Source: Aquila chrysaetos chrysaetos (lineage: Eukaryota > Chordata > Aves > Accipitriformes > Accipitridae). Taken from it: DNA of 64,000 nucleotides. Where the stretch lies: assembly GCF_900496995.4 (NCBI RefSeq), contig NC_044005.1, forward strand, positions 51,222,517 through 51,286,516, read 5' to 3'. Each line of letters opens with the position of its first letter. The stretch's first letter is position 1. The notes under the pieces were generated by a model. That model did no database searches, was not told the origin of the DNA, and saw only the letters and a program-made list of their open reading frames with translations. Made by a program: the position numbers and the translations under genes. Below, piece after piece: positions 1 to 10,617 of this stretch.

Positions 1-924
1 TCTTCAGCCAGAAATCTGTCTGAGGTTCACTGCCCGTAATTAAAAGATTTCAATGTAAAGCTTCGCTTATTCAAGACTCTACCAATTTAGTTAAAAATCA
101 TTTTTAGCATATGCTATGAAATTACCTGTATATCCAGGCACTGCAGAACAGAGATGGAGAATGTTGCTGTCTTCCCTGTTCCTGACTGTGACCTGAGAAA
201 CAGATGTTTGGTGAACACTCTGGATGTCTGGACAAACAGTATAGGCAATTTCGACATATTCCATCTCTCTGCTCTTTGTCACTCCTTCATTGCAAAGGAG
301 TCAATATTGCCAACAGTGTATCTGACAAAGTTTTGTCACAATCACAGCGTGATCTGCAGACAGGCAGCTTTGAGAACTGCAATATCAGGGATAGAGCACT
401 CCTTTGCAGGGTCTCCAGCTCTGGCACGTTTACTCCTTATCAGATCAACATTTTAACTTCCTGCAATTTGTCACAGATAATTTTTTTTTCTTTTAAGGTA
501 AATGGTAGATAATCTTTAGAGATGTAACAAATTTTCATCTGCTTACTTTTTCCCTTGATTGAGACTGCAGTTGTCTCTAGCTTTGCTGGAAAACATTCCC
601 AAGAGCCTCAGAGCCCTGTTCACAGACAATATCTTGGCTGAATCTTTATTACACTGACATACCTAAGCCTAATAAAAGTTGACATTAACAACTGCTAGGA
701 TCACAGTCTGTGTGCAAGTTAGCCCATTTCACCCCGTGATGCGACTTCCCTGACCCTGCCACGCAGCGGCCCATGACCACGGGTGACGGAGCTCCCTTCC
801 AGCTCCAAGGCGGCGAGCGTGACCGACACCCCCGCCTCCTCCGGGGCCCGCAACGCTCTCAGGACACAGCCCCCCCCCCGCGGGCAGGCCGGGCCCTCGC
901 CCCCGGCCGGGCAGCCCCACTTAC
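1..924 (-). other. EIF4A3: EIF4A3 intron 2 (partial)
   Basis: This stretch lies downstream of EIF4A3 coding exon 2 on the minus strand. The next EIF4A3 exon should encode the Walker A motif I (QSGTGKT), and I do not find that coding sequence here in any frame. I therefore read the stretch as intron that continues past the window edge. From about 780 to 924 it becomes GC-rich as it enters the CpG island; the rest is ordinary, with no recognisable repeat or RNA gene. Confidence 0.6.
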
Positions 925-997
925 TGGGCGATCACGTCTCTCCCCTTGATGATCTGCTTGATGGCTCGCTGCTGGATGGCCGAGGGCTTCTCGAAAC
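925..997 (-). CDS. EIF4A3: EIF4A3 coding exon 2 (Q motif)
   Basis: This 73-nt exon encodes a peptide beginning [14 protein letters not shown] and ending RDVIA. It matches eukaryotic initiation factor 4A-III essentially residue for residue, as I recall the vertebrate protein. It carries the DEAD-box Q motif (the upstream aromatic Phe and the Gln that contacts adenine) and stops just before motif I, which lies on the next exon outside the window. The acceptor (CAG before 997) and donor (GTAAGT starting at 924) are canonical. The exon takes a split Gly codon from exon 1 and ends two bases into a Gln codon. EIF4A3 is the ATP-dependent RNA clamp of the exon junction complex in the nucleus and cytoplasm. 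Confidence 0.95.
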
Positions 998-1180
998 CTG
1001 CGGAGGCGGCCGGTATCGTTACCGTTACCGTTGTTCCCGTCAGGGGCGGCGGGGCAGCCCCGGAACCGCGCAGGCGCGCCGCCGCACATCCGGGCACCGC
1101 CACCGACTCGTCCCCGTCCCGGTCCCCGTCCCGTCTCCCCTCCCCTCTCCTCTCCCCCTCGCCGCCGCCCTGCCGCCCAC

Positions 1181-1352
1181 CGTAGGCGTAGATGCCGCGC
1201 AGCAGGTCCTCCCGCAGCCCCATGGTGTCGAAGGTGGGCGTCACGTCCACCTCCTCGCTCGTCTCGAACTCCACCTTCGTCATGTCCTCCTCCTTCATCA
1301 GCCGCTTCCGCGCCGAGCCGGCCGTCCCGCCGGATCCCGCCGACCCCGACAT
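1181..1352 (-). CDS. EIF4A3: EIF4A3 coding exon 1 (N-terminus)
   Basis: The start codon is the ATG whose A is at 1352. The exon encodes 57 residues plus one base: a Gly/Ser/Ala-rich leader ([17 protein letters not shown]) and then the highly conserved segment [19 protein letters not shown] running to GIYAY. From the KEEDMTK segment onward it is nearly identical to vertebrate EIF4A3; only the low-complexity first dozen residues differ from the mammalian protein. The donor G|GTGGGC at 1180 joins in phase to the acceptor of exon 2, forming the split Gly of YGFEKPS. The 183-bp intron between the two exons is short and GC-rich. EIF4A3 clamps spliced mRNA in the exon junction complex and acts in nonsense-mediated decay and splicing. 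It is transcribed leftward, head to head with the NINL locus. Confidence 0.95.
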
Positions 1353-1700
1353 GGCTGAGGCCTTCCCTCTCCGGCCGCCGATGGCTCCGCCGCGCACCCA
1401 GAGACCGCCGCGCCGCCTGTGCGCATGCGCGGGGGGCGTGGGCGGGAAGGCGGAGGCGGCGTGCGCATGCGCGGGGGGTGTGGGCTGCCGGGAGGACGCG
1501 GGGTGCTCATGCGCGGGAGGGGGACGGCGGGCGGGGCGTGCGCATGCGCGGCGGCGCGGTGAGTGAGGGCCGGGGGCGGCGGGGACGGTGCGGGCCGGGC
1601 TTTGGTCGCCGCAGGCCCTTGGGCCGGTATCGGCACGGCACGGCACGGTCCCGGTCCTCCCCCACACCCTTTCCCCTCCCCTCTCCGCTCCCGAAGCCTC
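1353..1700 (-). promoter_or_regulatory. EIF4A3: EIF4A3 CpG-island promoter with NRF1-like sites
   Basis: This GC- and CpG-rich sequence lies immediately upstream of the EIF4A3 start codon. It contains perfect palindromes GCGCATGCGC at 1421-1430, 1463-1472 and 1540-1549 and an imperfect copy (GCTCATGCGC) at 1505-1514. They sit within a degenerate repeat spaced about 42, 42 and 35 bp apart. GCGCATGCGC is the established NRF1 recognition sequence, typical of TATA-less housekeeping promoters. No TATA box is visible. On the plus strand a consensus splice donor (GCG|GTGAGT, exon end at 1558) suggests the island may also fire rightward. Transcription start sites are inferred, not seen. Confidence 0.7.
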
Positions 1701-2816
1701 AAGGGCCTGCTCAAGCGTGTGGGGAGCATCTGCGCCAGCCGAGGCACGGCCTGCGGCCTGCAGAGAGCTGCTTCTCTGCTGAGTGCGCTGGGGGCTGGCT
1801 ACCGTCGCCCCGTGCGAGGCTGCAGATCCTTCTTAAAACACCTTGAAAAGGGAGGTGGAGGTTACGCCTGGGGAGCGTGGGTTCGGTTTCCTGCTTAACA
1901 TACTGCTTGAGGACAAGGTGGATGGGCCCCAGTCTGTGGTTACGTGGTTATGTGTTCCCCCTTGGAAAACCGTACGTGCTGGTGTCTGTGTGTACAGCCT
2001 GTCATGCCCATGTAAAAGCCAAGAGTCCAGACTCAGGAACACCCCAGGCAATTTGCAGGGGGAGGAGGAGCTGGCTGTCAGCCCTGTATCACCTCTTCTG
2101 CAAGCCCAGGGGTGTCCAATGAGGGTTGGTTTGCACGCCTGAGCTCAGACAAGGCAGTTGAACAGGATTTAGAGGTTCTCAACAGACACCAGAGGAGAAG
2201 GACCCATGCTTTGCTCTGCCTTTCTTCAGCTGATGCCCTTTCCACTTCTCTGTCCATGTCGTGCAAGCAGCTGGGATCCAGTTTTCACAGAGCTGGATCT
2301 CTGGGTTTGCTGTTGGGGCAGAGGGTTTGGATGTGGGCATTCTGCACCCCCTTATCCTCCATTCCTATCTGGGATTTCAGCAGGATTTGCATCTTCCATC
2401 TTTCCCCTTTTTCTCCTCTTCCTCCAATGATTTTTTTTCATCCCTGAACAGAGGGCAGATTTAACCCTCTTCCTGCCATGGGTACCCGGGATACTTGGCT
2501 GATCTGTGAACAAACCCTTAAACTTTTGTGGGAAAAGGCTCTCTCCTGCTTGGCAGGGCACTCTTCTGAGAACTGAGCCGAAATGTTTGACATGGTAAAA
2601 TGAAGTTGTTACAAAACCACAAACATTTCCAGTCCCAGCGTGTCTGAGGGTGCCTGGGTGAGTCAGGCTGTGCTGTGCATGGGTTTTTCCCATTCTGGTT
2701 GTAAGCAGGTGTGTCGGGAGCTGCATGTTCGAGTGGAGCCAGCAGGTTTGGGGTGTGTGACCCCTGCCCTGGGGCAGACTGTGACTGATGCTCTTTCCTC
2801 ATTTTTGTTACTACAG
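1701..2816. other. Spacer between EIF4A3 promoter and first NINL-like exon
   Basis: I see no exon here matching the NINL N-terminus (the first EF-hand pair and the exons that follow it should precede position 2817), and no repeat I can name. Several short frames are open, but they lack similarity to known proteins and flanking splice signals. The missing 5' exons are part of the reason the NINL locus is judged truncated. Confidence 0.5.
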
Positions 2817-2883
2817 AACCTGAAGGCAAACAAAGAGGCTGAAAGTGATAAGGCTCTTGTGAACGCAGCGTTGGAGGCACAAG
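2817..2883 (+). CDS. NINL: NINL-like exon (acidic linker)
   Basis: This 67-nt exon lies between a good acceptor (TTACTACAG) and the donor G|GTATGA. It encodes NLKANKEAESDKALVNAALE followed by AQ. This aligns with the linker segment of NINL that reads [20 protein letters not shown] in the mammalian protein as I recall it. It is the most 5' part of NINL that I can find in the window. It ends in phase 1, which does not fit the reading frame of the next recognisable block, so the join is already out of frame unless the next acceptor is placed differently. Confidence 0.6.
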
Positions 2884-3167
2884 GTATGATGCTCTTCCTC
2901 CTCCCTATGTGTAATGTATTGGCAAGCCATCAGGAGAGGACATGGTACAGATCCTCTGGGATTTGTGGGGGAATGCTTGAGGGTGTCATGGTGCTAACAC
3001 ACCTGGATTGAGTTTGTGATGGGAGTCATGCTGCCTGGTCCCCATTATTCTTGTGTCAGTGACATTGGCTGTGCTCTTCCACTGTCCTTCCAGGGAAGAA
3101 TACAGATAAAGGGGGCTTGGTCCTCACAGTCTTGTTTCACAAGTAGTTGTGGGGAGGCTGTTTTTAG

Positions 3168-3347
3168 GATGGCTGATGCGTGCTGTGTTTTCATCTGGAA
3201 GCCTGACCTAGCCTGCAGCTCCCGGCGGGTGCCCAGCCCTTCCTTGGACATGGCTGAGGCTCAAGTCCGGGCCCTTCCAGAGGAGGTAGGTGCAGGAGGC
3301 GAGGCTTTCCTCAGACAGTGTTTGGCTGAAGGAGCTGAGGAAGGAGG
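3168..3347 (+). pseudogene. NINL: NINL-like exon (SPS...EE segment), borders uncertain
   Basis: The frame encoding PSPSLDMAEAQVRALPEE then VGAGGEAFL aligns with the NINL segment SPSFDTPESQIRGVWEE then LGVGSSGHL, just before the second EF-hand pair. After this the mammalian protein has about 16 more residues, which are replaced here by a short acidic sequence ending at a possible donor (GAG|GTGAGC at 3347). No acceptor gives a phase that fits the 2817 exon, so a one-base frameshift or a misplaced border is likely. The coordinates are approximate. Confidence 0.45.
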
Positions 3348-3629
3348 TGAGCAGGGAAAGTCTGGGAGACAGCTTGTTGAGGGAGGGATGGGCAGCGAGT
3401 TCTGGGCAGTGAATCTGTAGAGTCAAAGGAAGTGACTGTCAAAAGTAAGCTTTGCGTCCCCTAGGCCTCAGGCACTGGTCCTGAGCTGACGTACCCCAGC
3501 ACAGCTGCATTTCCTTGGGAACACACATGGCTTCCCTTGGAGAGGAGCTGGTCTGTAGTGTCTGACCGCAGCAGGGTTAGGTGGGAAGGGAACTCTGGAG
3601 GCATCTGGGCTAGTCCTCTTCACAGCAGG

Positions 3630-3850
3630 GCTGACTTTCAAGCTAGACCAAGTTGCTCAAGGCTCGTCCAGTCTAGGTTTGAGTATCTCCCAGGATGGAG
3701 ACCCCACAGCTTCAATGGGCCTGTCCCAGAGCTGCAGTGCACTCAGGAGGAAGAATTTTCTCCTTATGGCCAGTCGATTTTTCCATTGTTGCAGCTTGTT
3801 CCCGTTGTATTTTGTCCTTTTGCTGTGTGTCTCTGTGAATAGCCTGCCAT
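3630..3850 (-). repeat. CR1 LINE fragment, antisense
   Basis: The plus strand resembles the antisense form of the avian CR1 3' region. It has a recognisable run about a group being linked to a contracted phrase order: a CTAGACCAAGTTGCTC-like start, a segment like CCAGGATGGAGACCCCACAG, a CTGTCCCAGAGCTGCAGTG-like stretch, then pyrimidine-rich AGAATTTTCTCCTTATG and CTTGTTCCCGTTGTATTTTG. The copy is diverged, which implies an old insertion within a NINL intron. Recognition is from memory of the consensus. Confidence 0.7.
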
Positions 3851-4189
3851 TCCCAAAATGAAATTACAGGGTGAGTGTACCTCTTCAGGGTCCCAGGTAG
3901 GCATGGGGCCTTAATCCCCCTTCTCTCCCAAAACTGAAGCAGGATTCAAGTGGTTTTTATACCTGTCTGCATCCACTACTGGGGCTCACATTTCAGACTT
4001 TGTGGAGAGGAGTTTGTTTCTTTGTGTGTGCATGGAAATAGAGCAGCGTTAATTTTCAAAAAAGATTTTTTTAATTGTGTTCCATTTGCACTGTAAAAAA
4101 GATGGGATTTATTTTAAGAAGCTGTTTGGATGCTTCAAGCTGTGTTCCTGCAGCTGGTGAGTTCCTCTTCTCTTGTACTCATTTTTTAG

Positions 4190-4295
<106 letters not shown>

Positions 4296-5726
4296 GTACG
4301 TCAACATCTCTCAAGCAGCCAAGACTCAGCAATTCATGGGGCGAGTTGAAAGGCAGAAAGCTTTCTTTGTAAAAAGGATCTTGGTTGATGGCCTTGATCT
4401 GCAGCTCCTTGGAGATCATTTCCTTAACTTTGGGTAAGGAACCGTAAGTCATTGCCAGTTCCCTACACAGGACAATTCATTTTTGTTTGGTGTTTCCACA
4501 ATGTCTTGCGGGGAATCCAGACACAAATCCAGCTGTCACGCTTTGAAAGGTTTCTCTGTCCGTTTCGCCACAAGAAAGGAGGCTAAAGAATGAGTTCTAC
4601 TGAGAACAATTTGGGCCAAGATGTTTTGTTTCACAAGGGGGTGATTTAATAGACATTAGTTAGGCATCTGAGGGCAGTGACCTGGGGAGAGTTTTCCACT
4701 TGTCAGTCAGTTTTTGGGTATGGTCTGGACTTCAGCCACTGCATGGTGACTGAAAGGCTCCCTTGGGAGCTGCCTGAGTAGGAGCAAACCCTCTGCAGGT
4801 GGAGTGGCATGGTAATACAGAACAACAGAGGGCTGTCGAGCCTCAGCTTTTTACTGGAGAGGGAGGGATGCACATCCTAGCAGAGGGGAAAGATCACCCC
4901 AATTCTGACACTGGCTTCAGAAGTGCTGACATCTCTGCACCTCTTGCAACTCAGGTTGTCCCTTTTTTAGTGCATAGAGCAAGCGTCATCCACGTTTTCT
5001 TTGTTTGATGTAAAATACTTGTTTCGCCTTAGTGCTTTTAATTTCAAGGACTGGCAAGGCATCTGCAAATGCTTTTGAAGTAACTGCACTTCAGTGCACT
5101 AAGGTGGAAGTGAATTGCTGATTACCCTGACAGCCAGGACAGCTCCATCCAGGATCCTTAGCAAAATGGCTCCAAAAAAAAAAAGAAAAAAGAAAAAAAG
5201 AATTGTTTCAGGTTCTTTTGGCTTAAGACTTTGAGGTAACAGTTCTCTGAAGATAGGCTTCTTCCAAACTTGGTATGAAATCGGTGCTCTTGGAGATGTT
5301 ACCAGTTCTGTATCAGCTTTCTGGGTTCTGCTTTTTGGTTCAGCTTGGCTGAATCTCTTTCACCTTTGAAGCTGACCTCAACCCAATTTAGCTTCTAGAT
5401 CAAACAAAATGTTGGCTTGCAGTCCCCATCTGACAGTTTTCACAACACCCTCTGATGCTATATAACTTTCCATGTTGGTCTTTCTGTGGATGCTGAGTTT
5501 TCCTGGGTTAGCAGGGAGACCAAAGTGTATGCGTCTGTGCCTGCCAACATGCTCCTTGTGGCTTCCTTAAGGGCAGCGCAGGACATCTCCTTCCTGGCAG
5601 CTTGGGGTTGTTTTTAGAACATTCTCCAATATTGATGGGGTCCCTGGAGTTTCCTTTCAGTATCGAAAGCTGTCAGTTTTTCTCAATTTTGCCCCACTGA
5701 CGTACCTCCGCTGCTTTTTTCCTCAG

Positions 5727-5877
5727 CATCAGAGTGCGCAGGGAAGCAGTCCATCCGTCCAGCCAAGCTGTGTGGGCCCACATCTCTTCTCCAGCATCAG
5801 CAACAGCAATAGATTTGCCAAACCTGAATTTGTTATTGCCATTTGAGCCCTGGAAGAACTTAGAGGAGATCCTCAAG
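5727..5877 (+). pseudogene. NINL: NINL-like EF-hand exon with TGA and frameshift
   Basis: After the acceptor CCTCAG the frame reads HQSAQGSS, then PHLFSSISNSNRFAKPEFVI and AI, then TGA at 5844-5846. The mammalian sequence is [20 protein letters not shown] then MWTQEG, so the TGA stands exactly where a Trp (TGG) is expected. This is a single-base nonsense change. Downstream, the residues matching REILQ (here EEILK) appear in a different frame, so there is also an indel before the donor at 5877 (AAG|GTCTCT, a weak site). This is the clearest disabling lesion in the locus. Confidence 0.7.
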
Positions 5878-6155
5878 GTCTCTCGTGCTGCTTTGACTGG
5901 TGGTGGTGGGTAAAGTGAGCAGCAAAGCCTTTCAGCAAGTAGCTGTCCGGGGTGCAGTCAGGTTCATGATGGGGTGGCAGGGTTTGGCCACCCCAGGGCT
6001 AGGGAAAATCTGGGGTGGATGTGATCTAGGCCTATCTGTGAGATGTGGGGGGATCTCTGAAAGACTGGAGGGTGGTCAGATGGTGTAACAACAGAAGTCC
6101 TGTTGGCACTGTTAGAAGAGGGAGAAAGTGATTTCAGTCTGTGCTGTCTTTGCAG

Positions 6156-8438
6156 GGGCTGAGTAGCAGCACAGGGGTGCAGGGGAGCCTGGCAGAGCTG
6201 CCCACAGCTTTGGACAACACACTCATGGTCCCCAGGAGCGGGCTTCAGCATGCAGCCGTCACCTCCTATGGATACAAACTGCAGTGCCTCAGGTAAGGGT
6301 GCTGGTCCCTGTGAGGACGGCCCCTCTGTGGGGTGCGTGAGATGTCTCTTATTGCACTGCTCGCTGTGCCTGCAGGATCCAGGTGAGGCAGATCGCCAGG
6401 GAGAGGGACAAGGCGAGGCTGGACTTGGAGAAAGTGGAGGGTCACTGCCTGCAGCTTGGCAGGGAGTTGGACGAGCAGTACGTCGCTTTCGAGCACACCC
6501 AGAGCAAGCTCAAGTAGGAGGGGTCCTTTTGGTGGGGCAGGGAGAATGGTTTTCCTGTGGGTGCCCACAGTCTCTGCCTCCCGTCCCAGTCTCCCTTTAT
6601 GAATCTCCCACTTGTTTTGCCCATTGTGTCAGTGGCAGAGAAGCCCCTGAGGCCCCCCCTCACTACAGTCCCAGCATCTCTCTAACCCACCTCTCATCTC
6701 CTGCTTTGTGCATGGTGAGAGGGGGTGTGTGGATCTTGTGGCCATCTGAGAACATGCTCCGGGTGCCCCAACCATGTTGCTTTTTTCCCCCAGGGATTTT
6801 CAGGCAGAAATAGAGGCAAAAGAGCTGCTTTTGCAGCAAGCAGTCAGTCACCAAGCGAAGCTGGAAGCTGATACACAGTTCCTCCAGGGCAAAGAGGCTA
6901 GCCTGCAAGGGAGACTGAACCACGTAATGAAGGTAAGTAAAACTGCCCTGGGTGAAACATCTTCACTTCAGAGGAGGCAAAGCAGAGGTGGTGACAAAGA
7001 TGGATGGTTTGTGTTGGTCTTGCTGGGAAGGACAGGAGTTTTATGCAGAAGAATCATCAGCCACATCCATACTATTGAATTAAATACAGAGTTTGTTCCC
7101 TTGCCGTGACATTATTAAAAACCCACATTGTCTGTTGGGAGTGGTTTGGCCCTTGGTAACACCTGAACACCTGATGGCTGAGGCTAAAGTTGTGCCAGGG
7201 ACCATGCCAAAAGCAGAGACAATGGTGTCTGCGTGCCTGGGATTTTCCCGGTGCTGTTCAGTGTAGAAGTACAGATGGAGATAGCTCAGGACTTGCTGCC
7301 TTTGTTGGCTGTGAGGGAAACCATAGTTTTGTGAAGCAGAGGGAGAGATGAGCCTGTGGGGCTGACTAGCTCTTATTCTGCAAAATGCACTCCTAAGCCT
7401 GTCCTTTGGAGAGACGAGCCAAACCCCAGCCCACGTGGTGTGTATCAGCAATGTGCTGTCCAAAGCGGGGTCTTTTGGGAGCTGTACTGTGTTTGGCATG
7501 CTGATGTGCCAGTTGTTTTACAGCTTGCTGCTGAAGGCCTGTGGCTGATGAACCCATCCTGCGATGTGAGGACCCACAACATCAAGAGAATCTTCTCCCT
7601 TTTGTCTGCAGGAGAACACACAGCTGCAAAACAAGGTCATGGAGATGGCTGAGAAACTGGTGGCATCTGAGAAGCTGGTGTTGGAGCTGCAGAAAGAACT
7701 CAACTGCGTTGTGAAGGACAAGGTAGCCTTCCTCTGTTGCAGTTAAATAAGAACTTTCCAGGAACTCATCAAAAGATTGACCCTTTTCTATGAAATCTTG
7801 CATATTTTGGGTCAGTTGTTATGGTCTCCCACTCTTTGAACTCTCCTGCACGTTAATGACAACCTGAAAAGAAAAAATATTGGCTTTTAATTTAAGCCTT
7901 TTCAAGTTTGGAAAAAAAAAGATGAGGAAAGTTTGCAATTGTAGAAAATTCTACAAACCTGCTGCCTTCAAGTGAGAACTTTAGAGTTTGGTTTCCAGAA
8001 AAGAAAAGCCTTCTTTTTCACAAGTATTGAAGTAAAGGGTTAGTTTTTGTGTCTTCCACTCCAGCGAGGCACCTGGTAAAATGGATCGGGGGAAAGAAAT
8101 GAGTCTGTGATCTTGTTAGCCAGTTTGGGAAAGCTAGCCCACCCATAGTTTGGTGTCTCTCGTGCATGAAGAAAAATGTTTTTCCTCCTCTTTCTGCATC
8201 TGACCTATCCCACAGGTGTCAATAGGAACCCTTCCATTGAATCTATGGGTGTAGCACCATGTCTCCAGTGATTTAGTAGAGCTTTTGGCTCTCCATTTGG
8301 AGAGGTGATAATTTCCTTGATGAGAAGTGTTTCCCTGTGCTTGTGCAGCTGGGCCAGGTGGAGCCCCACAGCCCAGAGCTCCTGAACCAGAGTGAGTGCT
8401 TTGCAGAGATTGTCCTGGAATACGAGCGGCAGTGCCAG
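6156..8438 (+). CDS. NINL: NINL-like coiled-coil exons, block 1 (five intact exons)
   Basis: There are five exons: 6156-6292, 6376-6513, 6794-6932, 7612-7722 and 8349-8438. Each is flanked by AG and GT, and the phases join perfectly (split Arg at 6292/6376, split Lys at 6513/6794, then phase 0). They encode the end of the EF-hand region (LAELPTALDNTLMV, compared with LLELTWALDNELMT in NINL) and then the first coiled coil (QIARERDKARLDLEKVEG, EIEAKELLLQQAVSHQAKLE, QLQNKVMEMAEKLVASEKL, VEPHSPELLNQSECFAEIV). Every block aligns collinearly with mammalian NINL. No stop or frameshift occurs. The first in-frame ATG is at 6225. The introns between them are short (about 80 to 690 bp). Confidence 0.8.
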
Positions 8439-10617
8439 GTACGGGTGGGCAGCTCTCCAGCAATGCTGTTGTGAAAGTACAGCTCTCATTGGCACATCTA
8501 TTGGGCACTTTGGCCTGGGGGAGAGGAAGGAGGCAGCCCTGATCAGGGTGCAGAGGGGGGATCCCTCTTGCCTTGGTCAGAGTTCTTTGGCAGGAGGCAG
8601 GACACAGCTGTGCCCCCAGTAAAGCAGCCTGTCTCCTTGCTCCTGCAGCCCTCCATGGGTTGGTTCCCTTGCTGGGATACTGGCAGGGGGGAGTAGGGGT
8701 GGGTTGTAAATTCCTCCATTCCTGCCACCCTGTAGGCGCGGGCTGTTTTGTTTGGGAACCATGTAGCTCTGTGTATAAGGACAGACCACCCTCGGCTCTC
8801 TTGCATTTCGTTTTGAATGCAAGGAGAAAGCTTTTCTCCTTTTTTGGAAAGCATGCTATCAGCTAAATTCTTCTATCTTTTTGTTTTTCCCTTCCTCCTT
8901 CTTACCCCCACTTTAACAACCCCTACAAAACTTGTTGCTGCTGGACTCTGCTAGAGAGTCAAGGTGAGCCTGTCCAGGTACCTGATGTGCGTGTGGTCCA
9001 GGCATTGCTGTTGTGCGCGTTGTACCTCCTGCAGGGTGCTCTGCTCCTGCCCAAAGCTTTGGGCTTTCTGGGATGTGAGCACAGCCTCCGTTTCCCTTCT
9101 GTCGTTTTTAAGTGACTCGTGTATCTTGCATGTTGTGACTTTCTGGGTGCTCTGTGCATTGGCTCCTGAGTCCAGTGCTTATTGCATTGGCCATTTGTTC
9201 CGAAGTGCTATGTGTGAGTGGGGAACACCACTGAGTAGAGACGGTGACTTATAAAATCCCCCTAGCAAGGGGATGAAATCTGCATTTCCAGCAAAGCCGT
9301 TTCATGGATGCAGCAGGCTCTTCAAGCTGTAAAGGCAAACATGCTGGAGCACTATCCAGCGCAGCATTGCTCCAGGTGGCACCAGAGGGTTGAAGATTCT
9401 CAGTGCTGCAATTTTTCCTCCCATTGAGCAGCCCCAGAGTTGTCCATGAGAATGCTGATGGATGGAGAGGTTCAGCCTTTAGCCTTCATCTGCTCCTGGG
9501 AGGGCACCCCCTCGGGTTCATCCTTTACCCTTGTTGAATGCTGCCAGACCTCCCCTCCTCTGCTCTCCTCTTTAGAATGGAGATTAAACAAATTGGGTTT
9601 GCATTTGTCTACATCTGCTCAATTATATTTATTAATTGGGATCTTTGGAAGTATCCTAGTTCTTAGTCTCTTGCAGCCCATCAGTTTCCTGGGTAGCAGC
9701 ACATGGGATATAATTTGGTGTCTGCTCAAAGTGGACTATCTGGAGGGAGGCAGGATGCCTTGTACGGTGTTGCTTCCAGTATGAGATGGAGCGTGTGAAG
9801 TGAAACAAGCAGTTACCCAGCTCCAGACACCTGTGTGGAAGTGGCTTATTGCACTGGTGTGGTGGCTTATAGCATGGTGTTCAGTGGTGGGACTCCTTGC
9901 TGCAGGCTGATGTTGGCACTGAGATGGAATAAATTCCTGTGTTGGCCTCTGAGGGTGTCTGTGCTAAGCAGGCAGCAGGACTTGCCTCTTGCTGTGCTTC
10001 CCATGGGATCAGCACCTTCTTGCCTTGCTTTATTCCTTCCGCACCCTGGAAATGTTTCCTTCCAGAGCCCTGTGGGACTTGCTTCATTGTAAATCCTGCT
10101 GTTGCCTTGTCTGCATGCAGTAGTGCTTGTTGGCTAGCCCAGAGGCCCACAGGAGTGTCTTGAGGAGGTACATGCAAACCTCTGGGCTGTGTGAGGGATC
10201 ATACTGAGATCACAGTGTTTCTTGTGTGTTGGTTGCTAGCAATGGTTGTGTTTAGGTCAGGAGGGGTCTCGGGAGGACCAACCCTCCAAGATGTCTGCAA
10301 AAACCCCTGGTATTGTGTGCTTTTGCATGCAGGGGCAGTTGCTTGTGGCTCTTTGTGCTTTACAGTGTCCAGTGATGGTGGTCGCGGTAATCTGGGCTTG
10401 TATTTCTTCTCTGGCTCCTCCAAAATCTCTCATCTCTGTCTGTTTGGGAAGGAAGAAAACCTCCTACCTTTATTCTCTGACTCTGCTGGTGAGGGGGAAG
10501 CTGCTCTTCATGCTGCAAGAGACCCTGAGTACACATGGCTGCTGGGAGCCGTGGGCACTCGGCCCCCCGCAGCCCTGGGGATTTTCGTAGCTGCATCATG
10601 ACCAGTCTCTGCTTCAG

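Noticed and set aside
783-1846. Long open frames on both strands around the EIF4A3 promoter
   Set aside because: Arg/Pro/Gly-rich translations typical of a CpG island. Only the EIF4A3 frame has homology.
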